The notes beneath the pieces were generated by a model. That model made no database searches. It was not told the origin of the DNA and worked only from the letters and a program-made list of their open reading frames with translations. 30,710 nt of DNA from positions 1 to 30,710 of the IMG/VR virus record IMGVR_UViG_3300020470_000132, one strand, 5' to 3'. Origin of the DNA: a virus. The position numbers and the translations under genes are program-made. Position 1 is the first letter of the stretch. Each line of letters opens with the position of its first letter. Positions 1 to 7,525 of this stretch are shown here, piece by piece.

Positions 1-225
1 ACTGCTGATGAGGTGGATGATCATCTACCAATGTTTAAGAAATACTTGACTGCCTATGCAGATATGGTATACTGTAAACAACCATCTGGTATGGATACAT
101 CGGTTTATAGTGACTTCGATGCTTACATGACTAAGTTGGATCCAGTTGGAGGGTATCTTTCTGGAAAGTTTGGAAAAGATAAAGCAGAGAGTCTGGTAAA
201 CGATTTTTTATTCAATTATAATTAA
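1..225 (+). CDS. 3' end of an unrecognised phage protein (5' truncated)
   Basis: The reading frame is open from the first base of the window to a TAA at 223-225, so the gene starts upstream. The visible 74 residues are acidic and aromatic-rich, with no motif I recognise and no membrane segment. A GTG at 13 could serve as a start, but the frame continues upstream of it, so a truncated gene is more likely. Its stop overlaps the next start in a TAATG arrangement, which places it in the same operon as the following gene and the clamp gene. Function unknown. Confidence 0.6.
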   Translation, partial: TADEVDDHLPMFKKYLTAYADMVYCKQPSGMDTSVYSDFDAYMTKLDPVGGYLSGKFGKDKAESLVNDFLFNYN

Positions 226-1295
226 TGGCTTGGTGGTTATTAAAATCAGTATTAGATGGTACATTTGATGAGGATTATCCGATTATGAAAGAGAATGTTG
301 GCGTAAGGACAGATCAAGAATTTTGGGAAGAAGATGGACATAGTATTGTTGGCAATCCTATGCCTGGTGCGTCAGCACAAGATACTATTACTTTCGGTAG
401 TGACACTGTTATTGGGGGTCTTGGTACTGATTCCATTGGTGCTGCACAACCAGTAGAATATAATTACTGGGGTGAAGATCGTATTTCGTTTGGGTCTACT
501 GCATCATCGGCAAAGGATATTTTCCTTTCTGGTGCTGATCCTTATCCAACTCTGAATTCTTTTTCTTCTGCTGAGGAAGGAGCTGCATGGGTGGAGAGGA
601 ATGGAGGATATGAATATACACCTTTAACGGGCGATGTTAGTATATCTACAGATACAAAATATAGTGAGACTTGGGATGATGGATCTCCAGTTCCTTTTGA
701 TCCAGATCCATTAGCTGATAATGATGATCAAATTGCACATCATTTATCTGGTACTCCAGAGGTCTTTGGTAATCAATACACCACAGAACAGTTGGAGAAT
801 GATAGGAAGTATCAAGAGGCAATGATGCCTGGTATTTCTGAACAGGATAGAAAATATATTTACGAGTCTCCAGATCAAGGTAAAACGGTTTATAGGTATG
901 AACAAGGAACTGATCCTCTAAAGAGAGAACTTGTTCCTAATACTGATGCTAGAACTGGCGTTCGACATCATTCTTCAGATACAAAGAATGAATATTCAGT
1001 ACATACTTTTAAGTATAATGAAGATAAGACTTTGAAAGAAGTCAAGGAATATGTGTCTGGTACATACAAGTCACATTATGCAAATGATGGTCAGACTCAG
1101 ACTCTTGATCTGATTGATTCTATAGGCGATGCCGAAGCCTTCAGTAAGGCAAACGCCATTAAATATCTTTCTCGTTTTGGTAAGAAAGATGGAAAGTCAA
1201 AATTTGACATTCTGAAGGCAATCCACTATTGTATACTACTATACCACTTCGCTGGTTTACATAATGAAAACAAAGAACCCTATGAAACTTTCTGA
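225..1295 (+). CDS. Long protein with C-terminal DUF3310-like domain
   Basis: A 356-aa protein. Residues about 284-342 resemble the small phage domain DUF3310 (often loosely annotated as nucleotide kinase): a His-Tyr start, an LDLID segment, the hallmark NAIKYLSRFGKKDG, then an LKAIHY helix. DUF3310 proteins are usually only about 60-150 aa. Here the domain is preceded by about 280 residues rich in Asp, Gly, Ser, Thr and Pro with no recognisable fold. The gene starts on a TAATG overlap with its predecessor, and its last 14 nt overlap the start of the clamp gene. The DUF3310 call rests on the pattern only. The function of the N-terminal part is unknown. Confidence 0.7.
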   Translation: MAWWLLKSVLDGTFDEDYPIMKENVGVRTDQEFWEEDGHSIVGNPMPGASAQDTITFGSDTVIGGLGTDSIGAAQPVEYNYWGEDRISFGSTASSAKDIFLSGADPYPTLNSFSSAEEGAAWVERNGGYEYTPLTGDVSISTDTKYSETWDDGSPVPFDPDPLADNDDQIAHHLSGTPEVFGNQYTTEQLENDRKYQEAMMPGISEQDRKYIYESPDQGKTVYRYEQGTDPLKRELVPNTDARTGVRHHSSDTKNEYSVHTFKYNEDKTLKEVKEYVSGTYKSHYANDGQTQTLDLIDSIGDAEAFSKANAIKYLSRFGKKDGKSKFDILKAIHYCILLYHFAGLHNENKEPYETF

Positions 1296-1974
1296 TCGGA
1301 CTCTTAATCTTCTTAGAAATTTTTCTACAATTAATCAGTCTATCCTGTTTAAACAGGGTCAGAAACTTCGTACTATGTCTGTCATGAAGAATATTCTTGC
1401 AGAGGCAAATGTCGATGAAGACTTCCCACAGGATTTTGGGGTTTATGATTTAAGTCAATTTCTAAATTCTGTTGGTTTGTTTAAAGAACCAGAATTTACT
1501 TTTACTGGCGAGAGTTTTGTTACTATCAAAGAAGGTAGATCTAGGTCAAAGTATTTCTTTGCAGATCCTAGTGTAATTGTTTCTCCTCCAGAGAAGTCAA
1601 TTAAATTACCAAGTGTTGATGTTGATTTTAGTTTGAAAGCTGGTCAACTTGATAGTCTCAAGAAGGCTGCGGCAATTTATCATTTGGATGATCTGTCTGT
1701 AGTTGGTGATGGTAAAGAAGTTAAACTTATGGTTCATGATCGTAAGAATGATACTTCTAATGATTATTCAATATTGGTTGGTGAAACAGAACATACCTTC
1801 TGCCTTAACTTTAAGGTTGAGAATGTTAAGATAATTCCAGGCTCATATGAAGTTAAGATCTCTAAGAAACTTCTCTCAGAGTTTAAATCAACTGAGTATG
1901 ATTTGACCTATTATATTGCTCTTGAACCTGATATCACTTGGGAAGAACCAAAAGAAAAGTATAGTAGAAACTAA
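1282..1974 (+). CDS. 45: Sliding clamp, DNA polymerase processivity factor (T4 gp45-like)
   Basis: This is the trimeric ring that tethers gp43 polymerase to DNA and, in T4, also activates late transcription with gp55 and gp33. The N terminus MKLSDRTLNLLRNFSTIN aligns with T4 gp45 (MKLSKDTTALLKNFATIN), followed by a similar GQ...AEAN...YDL.FL series. Length is 230 aa against 228 in T4. An upstream in-frame ATG at 1264 would add six residues, but the start at 1282 matches T4 and is preferred. The start overlaps the preceding gene by 14 nt. In T4 this mRNA is a target of RegA repression, and regA lies 7.5 kb downstream here. Confidence 0.93.
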   Translation: MKLSDRTLNLLRNFSTINQSILFKQGQKLRTMSVMKNILAEANVDEDFPQDFGVYDLSQFLNSVGLFKEPEFTFTGESFVTIKEGRSRSKYFFADPSVIVSPPEKSIKLPSVDVDFSLKAGQLDSLKKAAAIYHLDDLSVVGDGKEVKLMVHDRKNDTSNDYSILVGETEHTFCLNFKVENVKIIPGSYEVKISKKLLSEFKSTEYDLTYYIALEPDITWEEPKEKYSRN

Positions 1975-1985
1975 GGAGAAGATTA

Positions 1986-2183
1986 ATGGCTACAAAGGAA
2001 GCACCACTTACTGTAGAGAAGGTGGTAGCGATAGTGAAGGAGAAGTGGTTAGTATTTGGAGTTCTTACTCTGATTATTTTTGTACTGCAACTCCTTTCCA
2101 CAAAGGTTTTATTGTCTGTTATATTAGGACTAATTATTACATATCTAATACCTTCTGAGGCAGTTAAGAAGATCACTAAATGA
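1986..2183 (+). CDS. Small two-helix membrane protein
   Basis: A 65-aa protein with a good ribosome binding site (AAGGAG ending about 7 nt before the ATG). After about 20 polar residues come two hydrophobic stretches, at roughly 21-38 and 41-56, separated by a short Ser-Thr-Lys turn and followed by a Lys-rich tail. This is a helical hairpin topology. Its position between the clamp and clamp-loader genes says nothing direct about function. Similar small membrane proteins in phages may be holin-like or act on the host envelope, but nothing here decides that. Its stop overlaps the next start (ATGA). Confidence 0.7.
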   Translation: MATKEAPLTVEKVVAIVKEKWLVFGVLTLIIFVLQLLSTKVLLSVILGLIITYLIPSEAVKKITK

Positions 2184-2458
2184 AGAAGTATAAAGTAGTT
2201 ACATTGGATAATGAATATCCTCATGATGAGGTTGCATCAGAGAAGTATGAAGATTGGACAGAAGCTCAAGATGAGGCTGTACGATTGTTAGAATCTGGTG
2301 TAGAATATGTTCAGATCATGCAACTAAATGGAATGAATGATGCTTGGGGTTTACTCCAAGAATTAAATTTGGAGAGGGGTATTATGCCTAATCCAAATTT
2401 TAATACTCATTCCCTTGCCCCTTATTATGTTAGATTGAGAGATTATGGAACCAAGTAG
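2180..2458 (+). CDS. Unrecognised 92-aa protein
   Basis: Starts on an ATGA overlap with the preceding small membrane protein. It has an N-terminal beta-like segment (MKKYKVVTLD), an acidic helix with Tyr-Glu-Asp-Trp-Thr-Glu-Ala-Gln, then VEYVQIMQLNG and an Asn/Pro-rich tail. The shape resembles small conserved phage proteins that consist of one beta strand pair plus helices. No catalytic motif, no membrane segment and no cysteine pairs are visible. Codon use matches its neighbours. Function unknown. Confidence 0.65.
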   Translation: MKKYKVVTLDNEYPHDEVASEKYEDWTEAQDEAVRLLESGVEYVQIMQLNGMNDAWGLLQELNLERGIMPNPNFNTHSLAPYYVRLRDYGTK

Positions 2459-2723
2459 AGAACAACTAATCCAAGCATTTGCAGAACACGTTGCAAGTAA
2501 GATGGATATAGAGACTCTTAGACAAATTGCTGCTATCACATTGGTGGCAAATATTGATCCTAACAGTACCCTTGAACAATGGCAGGAATATACTTCGAAC
2601 ACCGAAGGACTAGAAACATCAGAAGAATTACTTGAATTGATTCAACCTTCTGTTGTTATGAAACCTCAGACTCGACAGGCTGATCTAAGAGATACTCCTG
2701 GCGGAGCAGTGGGGTATAGATAA
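2445..2723 (+). CDS. Unrecognised 92-aa acidic protein
   Basis: The start overlaps the preceding gene by 14 nt and the stop overlaps gp44 by 1 nt (TAATG), so it lies inside the clamp/clamp-loader operon. The first 50 residues look alpha-helical (REQLIQAFAEHVASKMD, then ETLRQIAAITL). The C-terminal third is polar with a Gly-Gly-Ala-Val-Gly-Tyr-Arg end. No motif recognised. Strict coupling to gp44 suggests co-expression with the clamp loader. Confidence 0.65.
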   Translation: MEPSREQLIQAFAEHVASKMDIETLRQIAAITLVANIDPNSTLEQWQEYTSNTEGLETSEELLELIQPSVVMKPQTRQADLRDTPGGAVGYR

Positions 2724-3667
2724 TGAGTGATTTTCTATGGGTTGAAAAGTATCGACCTAAGACCATAGAAGATTGTATCTTACCAGAAACTAATAAGAAG
2801 AGTTTTAGGAATTTTCTATCTGCTGGTGAGATACCAAATCTACTTCTCTCAGGTCCACCAGGCATAGGTAAGACTACCGTTGCTAAGGCATTGTGTGAAG
2901 AGTTGGGTTGTGATTACTATGTTATTAATGGATCTGATGAGGGTAGGTTCTTAGATACTGTTAGAAATCAGGCGAAGAATTTTGCTTCTACTGTTTCTCT
3001 TATGGATGGTGATGCCAAACATAAGGTTATAATTATAGATGAGGCTGACAATACAACTCATGACGTACAACTCTTACTTAGAGCCAATATTGAATCGTTC
3101 TACAAGAACTGTAGGTTCATATTTACCTGCAATTACAGAAACAGAATTGTTGAACCTATCCAATCAAGATGCTCTGTCATTGAGTTCTCTATTAATGGTA
3201 AACAGAAGGCGGCCTTGGCTGCAGCTTTTTTCAAAAGGCTTAACGATATACTTGACCTCGAACGGATTGACGCTGATAAAAAGGTCATCGCAGAACTCAT
3301 CAACAAACACTTCCCAGATTGGAGAAGAGTCTTAAATGAGTGTCAAAGACACTCTGTTGGTGGTAAAATTGATTCATCTATACTTGCTAGTTTTTCGGAT
3401 GTAAATATTCATGATCTCATTAAAAACCTCAAGGCGAAAAACTTTTCGGAAGTACGTAAATGGTGTGTCAATAATTTGGACAATGATCCTGCTGTACTTT
3501 TGCGTCGTCTTTACGATGCTCTTTTTGAAACCTTGGACGGTCCTTCTGTGGCTGCTGCTGTCCTCATTATTGCTAAGTATCAGTATCAAATTGCCTTTGT
3601 GGCGGATCAGGAGATCAATCTCCTCGCTGCTCTTACGGAAATAATGGTAGAGTGTGAATTCAAATGA
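2723..3667 (+). CDS. 44: Clamp loader large subunit, AAA+ ATPase (T4 gp44-like)
   Basis: An ATPase that, with gp62, opens and loads the gp45 ring at primer-template junctions. Walker A is GPPGIGKTT at residues 44-52, Walker B is VIIIDEAD at 102-109, and the clamp-loader SRC motif (Gln-Ser-Arg-Cys) is at 147-150. The N terminus WVEKYRPKTIEDCILPE is typical of RFC-type subunits. Length is 314 aa against 319 in T4. It starts on a TAATG overlap and its stop overlaps a 43-aa gene by ATGA. In T4, gene 62 follows immediately; here gp62 is at 8406. Confidence 0.95.
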   Translation: MSDFLWVEKYRPKTIEDCILPETNKKSFRNFLSAGEIPNLLLSGPPGIGKTTVAKALCEELGCDYYVINGSDEGRFLDTVRNQAKNFASTVSLMDGDAKHKVIIIDEADNTTHDVQLLLRANIESFYKNCRFIFTCNYRNRIVEPIQSRCSVIEFSINGKQKAALAAAFFKRLNDILDLERIDADKKVIAELINKHFPDWRRVLNECQRHSVGGKIDSSILASFSDVNIHDLIKNLKAKNFSEVRKWCVNNLDNDPAVLLRRLYDALFETLDGPSVAAAVLIIAKYQYQIAFVADQEINLLAALTEIMVECEFK

Positions 3668-3795
3668 TTGAGAAGTATATCATACTCTCATTACTCTACC
3701 TTGAATGGTTCACACAGAGGCTTCTGTGCTTACCTTATCACCTTTATATAAAGTTTGATTATTGGAACTTTAATCGTAAACTACCAAAGACATGA
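3664..3795 (+). CDS. Tiny 43-aa gene coupled to gp44
   Basis: An ATG at 3664 overlaps the gp44 stop as ATGA, and the frame ends at a TGA that again overlaps the next start as ATGA (3792-3795). The predicted peptide begins MIEKYIILSLLYLEWF, is rich in Leu, Tyr, Trp and Phe, and ends in a basic Lys-Leu-Pro-Lys-Thr. It may be a short membrane-associated peptide. The perfect double overlap fills the gap between gp44 and the next gene exactly and is the main evidence that it is real. Function unknown. Confidence 0.6.
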   Translation: MIEKYIILSLLYLEWFTQRLLCLPYHLYIKFDYWNFNRKLPKT

Positions 3796-3995
3796 AAGTA
3801 TCAAAACAAGTAGAAGATTCAATAAATGATGCTGTAAGTCATCTCAGGGAAGCACTAGCATTTGCAGCAAGATCTGAAGAACCTTATATTGCAAAACATA
3901 TTGCAGATAAGATTATGGAACTTGATTCTCTTATTAAGGTGAATCATTTAATAGAAAGTTTAGAGTCTGGAGAGTTAACTCATGGCGAGAATTGA
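3792..3995 (+). CDS. Unrecognised 67-aa helical protein
   Basis: An almost entirely helical, acidic small protein starting on an ATGA overlap. It begins MKVSKQVEDSINDAVSHLRE and includes AADKIMEL-like amphipathic repeats. Its 3' end overlaps pyrE by 14 nt. No known motif. The heptad-like spacing of Leu, Ile and Val would suit a small oligomeric helix bundle, but that is inference. Confidence 0.6.
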   Translation: MKVSKQVEDSINDAVSHLREALAFAARSEEPYIAKHIADKIMELDSLIKVNHLIESLESGELTHGEN

Positions 3996-4566
3996 TCCTA
4001 GAGGACAAGTCTTTCAGATGTTGAAAGACAGTGGTTATCGTTACGCTGTTAAAGGTTCTTTTACTTTGTCTTCTGGTAAGAAGAGTAAACATTATCTTAA
4101 CTGTAAACCAGTAACTTTACATGGTGGTGGGATTACATTATTGTCATTTCTATTTTTTGAAATGCTTCCACAAGATACTGACTCTGTTGCAGGACTCACC
4201 TTGGGTGCAGATCCTTTAGTATCTGGAACTGCTATGGCTTCTTATCTTGAAGGTAATCCAGTTAATGCTTTAATCGTCAGGAAAGAACCTAAAGGTCATG
4301 GAACAGGTGCTTGGATAGAGGGACCATTACCACCCTCAGATGCAAAGGTGGTTATTTTAGAGGATGTAATTACTACTGGAGAGTCTGCAATTAAGGCAGC
4401 AGAGAAAGTTCGTGAAGCTGGGTATAATGTAGATACAGTATTGGCGATTGTTAATCGTCAGGAAGGTACAGAGGCAGATGATGCCATGGATGCTGCAGGG
4501 TTAAAACTCTACAGTATATTTTTATTAGAGGAGTTCATGGAAAATGAGAATGAACACACAGACTAA
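3982..4566 (+). CDS. pyrE: Orotate phosphoribosyltransferase (PyrE-like)
   Basis: Catalyses orotate + PRPP to OMP, the fifth step of pyrimidine synthesis. The type I phosphoribosyltransferase PRPP-binding motif VVILEDVITTGES is at residues 123-135, the flexible catalytic-loop region RKEPKGHGTG is at 100-109, and the N terminus has FTLSSGKKSKHYLNCK typical of OPRT. Length is 194 aa, close to bacterial OPRT (about 210). A GGAG 9 nt upstream supports the ATG at 3982, which overlaps the previous gene by 14 nt. Together with purM, purN and nrdA it would feed phage DNA synthesis. It is an auxiliary metabolic gene known from some cyanophages. Confidence 0.88.
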   Translation: MARIDPRGQVFQMLKDSGYRYAVKGSFTLSSGKKSKHYLNCKPVTLHGGGITLLSFLFFEMLPQDTDSVAGLTLGADPLVSGTAMASYLEGNPVNALIVRKEPKGHGTGAWIEGPLPPSDAKVVILEDVITTGESAIKAAEKVREAGYNVDTVLAIVNRQEGTEADDAMDAAGLKLYSIFLLEEFMENENEHTD

Positions 4567-4723
4567 ATTGGTGTTTGCTCTAGAACATATCGCTCATCTC
4601 TTTGATCTTATAGAAGAGAATCCAAAAGAGGAGAGTTTGAGAGAGTTACTAATTGAACTCGAAACTGAATTTGAAAACCAATTGCATCATGAAATCGGAA
4701 GAAAACGATTATCTCCTCGTTAA
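4544..4723 (+). CDS. Tiny 59-aa acidic helical protein
   Basis: The ATG at 4544 sits 10 nt after AGAGGAG and lies inside the 3' end of pyrE (23-nt overlap). An in-frame ATG at 4550 is the alternative. The peptide includes LEHIAHLFDLIEENP and RELLIELETEFENQL, so it is predicted to be a helical hairpin or coiled coil. Its end overlaps the next oxygenase start by 35 nt, an unusually long overlap, so the downstream start or this ORF could be wrong. Function unknown. Confidence 0.5.
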   Translation: MRMNTQTKLVFALEHIAHLFDLIEENPKEESLRELLIELETEFENQLHHEIGRKRLSPR

Positions 4724-5243
4724 TTGGGGATACATCAAAGATAATCAAGCTGAGTTTATTAAGGATTTGGCACATTCGCACGAATCTATAACCAAATTTG
4801 GTATAATAGATTCAACTAAGAACTATCATGCCTATAACATCTTTGGTGCCAGTTCTCCTTCTGTACATATGTACAAGTTATATGGAGTTATAAGAGAACT
4901 CGTTAGGAGAAAACTTCCTGACGAGGATTTTTTATGGATGCAATCTTGGGTCAATTATCAAACTAGAGATAATGTTTTAGATTGGCATAATCATGATGCT
5001 ATGTGGCATGGATATGTAAGTATCGATCCCAAAGATACTTGTACAGAGTTCAAACATGGTTTTAAAGTAGATAACGAGGTCGGTAACATTTACTTTGGGC
5101 CAGGTTTTAATCAACATAGAGTTGTCAACAATTCTGAATATGAGGGTATACGAATCACGGTAGCCTTTGATATAATGACATCAGACAACTTTGAAAAGGG
5201 TCAAGACCCTACACATAATTTTGGTATGATGCCGTTGTTATGA
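4689..5243 (+). CDS. 2-oxoglutarate/Fe(II)-type dioxygenase, family with H-x-H
   Basis: A 184-aa protein with a double-stranded beta-helix signature. WHNHDAMWHGYVSID (residues 99-113) would supply the metal-binding His100/His102, NQHRVV gives the distal His143, and Arg155 (GIRITVAF) would bind 2-oxoglutarate. The arrangement resembles the 2OG-FeII_Oxy_5/TIGR02466 group more than prolyl hydroxylases, and the product of 13689-14306 looks like a relative. The substrate is unknown; such enzymes hydroxylate proteins, nucleic acids or small molecules. I chose the ATG at 4689. A TTG at 4653 would extend the protein and overlap the tiny gene further. The stop overlaps the next gene (ATGA). Confidence 0.65.
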   Translation: MKSEENDYLLVNWGYIKDNQAEFIKDLAHSHESITKFGIIDSTKNYHAYNIFGASSPSVHMYKLYGVIRELVRRKLPDEDFLWMQSWVNYQTRDNVLDWHNHDAMWHGYVSIDPKDTCTEFKHGFKVDNEVGNIYFGPGFNQHRVVNNSEYEGIRITVAFDIMTSDNFEKGQDPTHNFGMMPLL

Positions 5244-6352
5244 TTTTAGAATCATCAGATGCGATATATGCGGCAGATAAGTTCATTGATTATTTCTCTA
5301 ATAAGGGAAGGATCGATGAGTATCTCCGTAACGTGAAACTGGATAGAATATCCCAACAGACTCCAAGTCTGCCTGGGTTTGGACCAGAGGACGATATGTT
5401 CTCTGATTTTGATATGCATCCAGAGGACATGAACTTTAAAGTTTATGCTGCAGGTGAGAAGGGTAGTTATACTAATGAGTTTTATAATGAAAGACTTCAG
5501 ATTACTACTTCTCATGCAATTGAATCTTCTGTGCCAGGTAAATCCCTGAAGTGGATTGTTCAAGAGACTAATACAAAGAAGATAGTTGGTTTTTGTAGGT
5601 TCGGTTCTCCGACCATAAACTCTAAACCAAGGAATGAATGGTTGGGTAACGTACCAGAATTGGTTCGGTTTAACCGCCATGCAATCATGGGATTTATTAT
5701 TGTTCCTACTCAACCGTTCGGTTTCAACTACCTTGGTGGCAAACTCTTAGCGTTGATGTGTTGTTCACATACTGCTAGGGAAACTTTGAATGAGAAGTAT
5801 GATGCAGATATTTGTTTGTTTGAGACCACATCACTCTATGGTTCTTCCAAATCATCATCACAGTATGATGGACTGAAACCTTATATGAGATATAAGGGAT
5901 TAACTGATAGTGATTTTACGCCTCTATTACATGATGATATTTTTCATGATCTTAATAAGTGGTTTATTGCACGTAATGGTGGTCCTCTAGTAAAGGAAGA
6001 TGCTTCAAGTAGAAAGTTAAAAACTCAACAGAAGATGATTTCTATTATTAAGAAGTCATTGCCTTCTGACCATGAGTTCCATCAAACTATTATAAATGCT
6101 AAGAATTTAACAGAACAAAAAAGACAATACATGTCAACCTATGGTTTCAAGAATGTTAGAGAGGTTATTCTTGGAGAGCAAGAGACTCTCGTTAAGGCTG
6201 AGAATTATGATAGGTTCTCTTTTGATTCGGTTGTTTCTTGGTGGAAAAGGAAAGCTTCTAGAAGGTACGAAACCCTTAAAGGAGAAGGAAGACTCAGGAC
6301 AGAGTTAGAAACATGGAATAGAAATCCAGACGACATTGACATTATCCGATGA
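5240..6352 (+). CDS. DruA-like (DUF4338) protein
   Basis: A 370-aa protein. The core at about 115-235 follows the order I associate with DUF4338/DruA proteins: KIVGFCRFGSP, a segment with Asn-Arg-His and an Ile-rich strand, FNYLGGKLLALM, a helix ending in the Lys-Tyr pair of NEKYDADI, then FETTSLYGSSKSSSQYDG and YMRYKGLTDSDF. DruA is the conserved component of the Druantia anti-phage system, and stand-alone relatives occur in mobile elements and phages. The C-terminal 130 residues are basic and helical (KRKASRRYETLKGEGR). It is coupled by ATGA to both neighbours, an oxygenase and purM. The biochemical role is unknown and the family call is by pattern only. Confidence 0.55.
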   Translation: MILESSDAIYAADKFIDYFSNKGRIDEYLRNVKLDRISQQTPSLPGFGPEDDMFSDFDMHPEDMNFKVYAAGEKGSYTNEFYNERLQITTSHAIESSVPGKSLKWIVQETNTKKIVGFCRFGSPTINSKPRNEWLGNVPELVRFNRHAIMGFIIVPTQPFGFNYLGGKLLALMCCSHTARETLNEKYDADICLFETTSLYGSSKSSSQYDGLKPYMRYKGLTDSDFTPLLHDDIFHDLNKWFIARNGGPLVKEDASSRKLKTQQKMISIIKKSLPSDHEFHQTIINAKNLTEQKRQYMSTYGFKNVREVILGEQETLVKAENYDRFSFDSVVSWWKRKASRRYETLKGEGRLRTELETWNRNPDDIDIIR

Positions 6353-7257
6353 ACTACAAAGATTCTGGTGTTGATATAGAGGCAGGAAATGCATTTGTCA
6401 ACCAACTAAAATTGAAAGCCCCTTCTATTGGTGGTTTTAATGGTATGACCAAGATCCCAAGTGGGTATGAGAAACCAGTGTTGGTTTCTGGTACTGATGG
6501 TGTTGGTACTAAAATTAATATTGCAAGAATTGCTAATGATTATACAACCATTGGTATAGATCTTGTTGCTATGTGTGTTAACGATGTGATCTGTTGTGGT
6601 GCAAAACCATTAACTTTTTTAGATTATATTTCTGTTAAAAGGATAGATGATAGATTAGATCAGATTATGGAAGGCATCATCAAGGGATGTGAGATTGCAG
6701 GAATGGATCTTATTGGTGGAGAGACTGCTGAACATGGTAGGTTTGCTAATGATATTGATATTGCAGGATTTTGTAATGGTATTGTAGAAGAGAATGAAAT
6801 TATAGATGGTAGTCTTATTAAACCAGGCGATAAGATTATAGGATTTGCTAGTAGCGGGTTGCATAGTAATGGGTATAGTTTGATTAATGATATGTTATGG
6901 AGACATAAAATATTTCATAGGGATTATCCAGATCTTATTACACCGACTACAATCTATTCTCCTATGATTCAGGAGTTATTGGATGAGGTTCCTATCCTAG
7001 GTATGGCAAATATTACTGGTGGTGGATTAGTAGAGAATGTACCACGTTGTTTGCCTGAAGGATTGACCGCACAGATTGATTATAATTCTTGGCCATTACC
7101 AAAGATCTTTAGTGACATTATGTGTGCTGGTGAGATACCAGAAGAAGAGATGAAGAGAGTATTTAATCTTGGTATCGGGTTTTGTATAATAGTTCCCCCA
7201 GAAGTTGACATACATACTTCAATACAAAATTGGGTAATCGGGGAAGTTCATGAGTAA
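6349..7257 (+). CDS. purM: Phosphoribosylaminoimidazole synthetase (AIR synthetase)
   Basis: Converts FGAM to AIR with ATP in purine synthesis. Clear signatures are GTDGVGTK at 48-55, DLVAMCVNDV at 71-80, GGETAE at 123-128 and SSGLHSNGYSL in the second half, then ANITGGGLVENVPR. Length is 302 aa, about 40 residues shorter than E. coli PurM (345 aa), mainly near the C terminus. It starts as ATGA on the DruA-like gene and overlaps the next gene by 8 nt. purM and purN are among the most frequent purine genes in cyanomyoviruses. Confidence 0.93.
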   Translation: MNYKDSGVDIEAGNAFVNQLKLKAPSIGGFNGMTKIPSGYEKPVLVSGTDGVGTKINIARIANDYTTIGIDLVAMCVNDVICCGAKPLTFLDYISVKRIDDRLDQIMEGIIKGCEIAGMDLIGGETAEHGRFANDIDIAGFCNGIVEENEIIDGSLIKPGDKIIGFASSGLHSNGYSLINDMLWRHKIFHRDYPDLITPTTIYSPMIQELLDEVPILGMANITGGGLVENVPRCLPEGLTAQIDYNSWPLPKIFSDIMCAGEIPEEEMKRVFNLGIGFCIIVPPEVDIHTSIQNWVIGEVHE

Positions 7258-7525
7258 ACCAGTGCCAGGATCTTACATAGACACTCAAGGAATGGGTGCT
7301 CCTGCTGATCCTAATTACAAAGGTCCAACAGAACCAGTAGAATATAAACCTATGGTGGTTACACCTCGTAGGTTATTTACTCCTGAGTATGTGAGAGAGT
7401 TGAAGATTCTTCTTAATGAAGTATTAGATGAAAGAGAAGGTAAGACTGGTATATCTTACTTTGATACTGAACATTTTAGACACACTGTAGATGATTCTGA
7501 ACCACCTTATGAGGCATGGAAATGA
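7250..7525 (+). CDS. Unrecognised 91-aa protein between purM and purN
   Basis: It has a Pro/Gly-rich N-terminal half (SKPVPGSYIDTQGMGAP) followed by one likely helix, TPEYVRELKILLNEVLDERE, and an acidic C terminus. No known domain. It overlaps purM by 8 nt and purN by 4 nt, so it is expressed with the purine genes. It may be largely disordered apart from the helix. Confidence 0.6.
   Translation: MSKPVPGSYIDTQGMGAPADPNYKGPTEPVEYKPMVVTPRRLFTPEYVRELKILLNEVLDEREGKTGISYFDTEHFRHTVDDSEPPYEAWK

Noticed and set aside
1264-1281. Upstream ATG start for gp45
   Set aside because: The start at 1282 reproduces the T4 gp45 N terminus exactly (MKLS).
7204-7235. TTGACA inside the end of purM as a -35 box
   Set aside because: No -10 element at 15-19 nt spacing.
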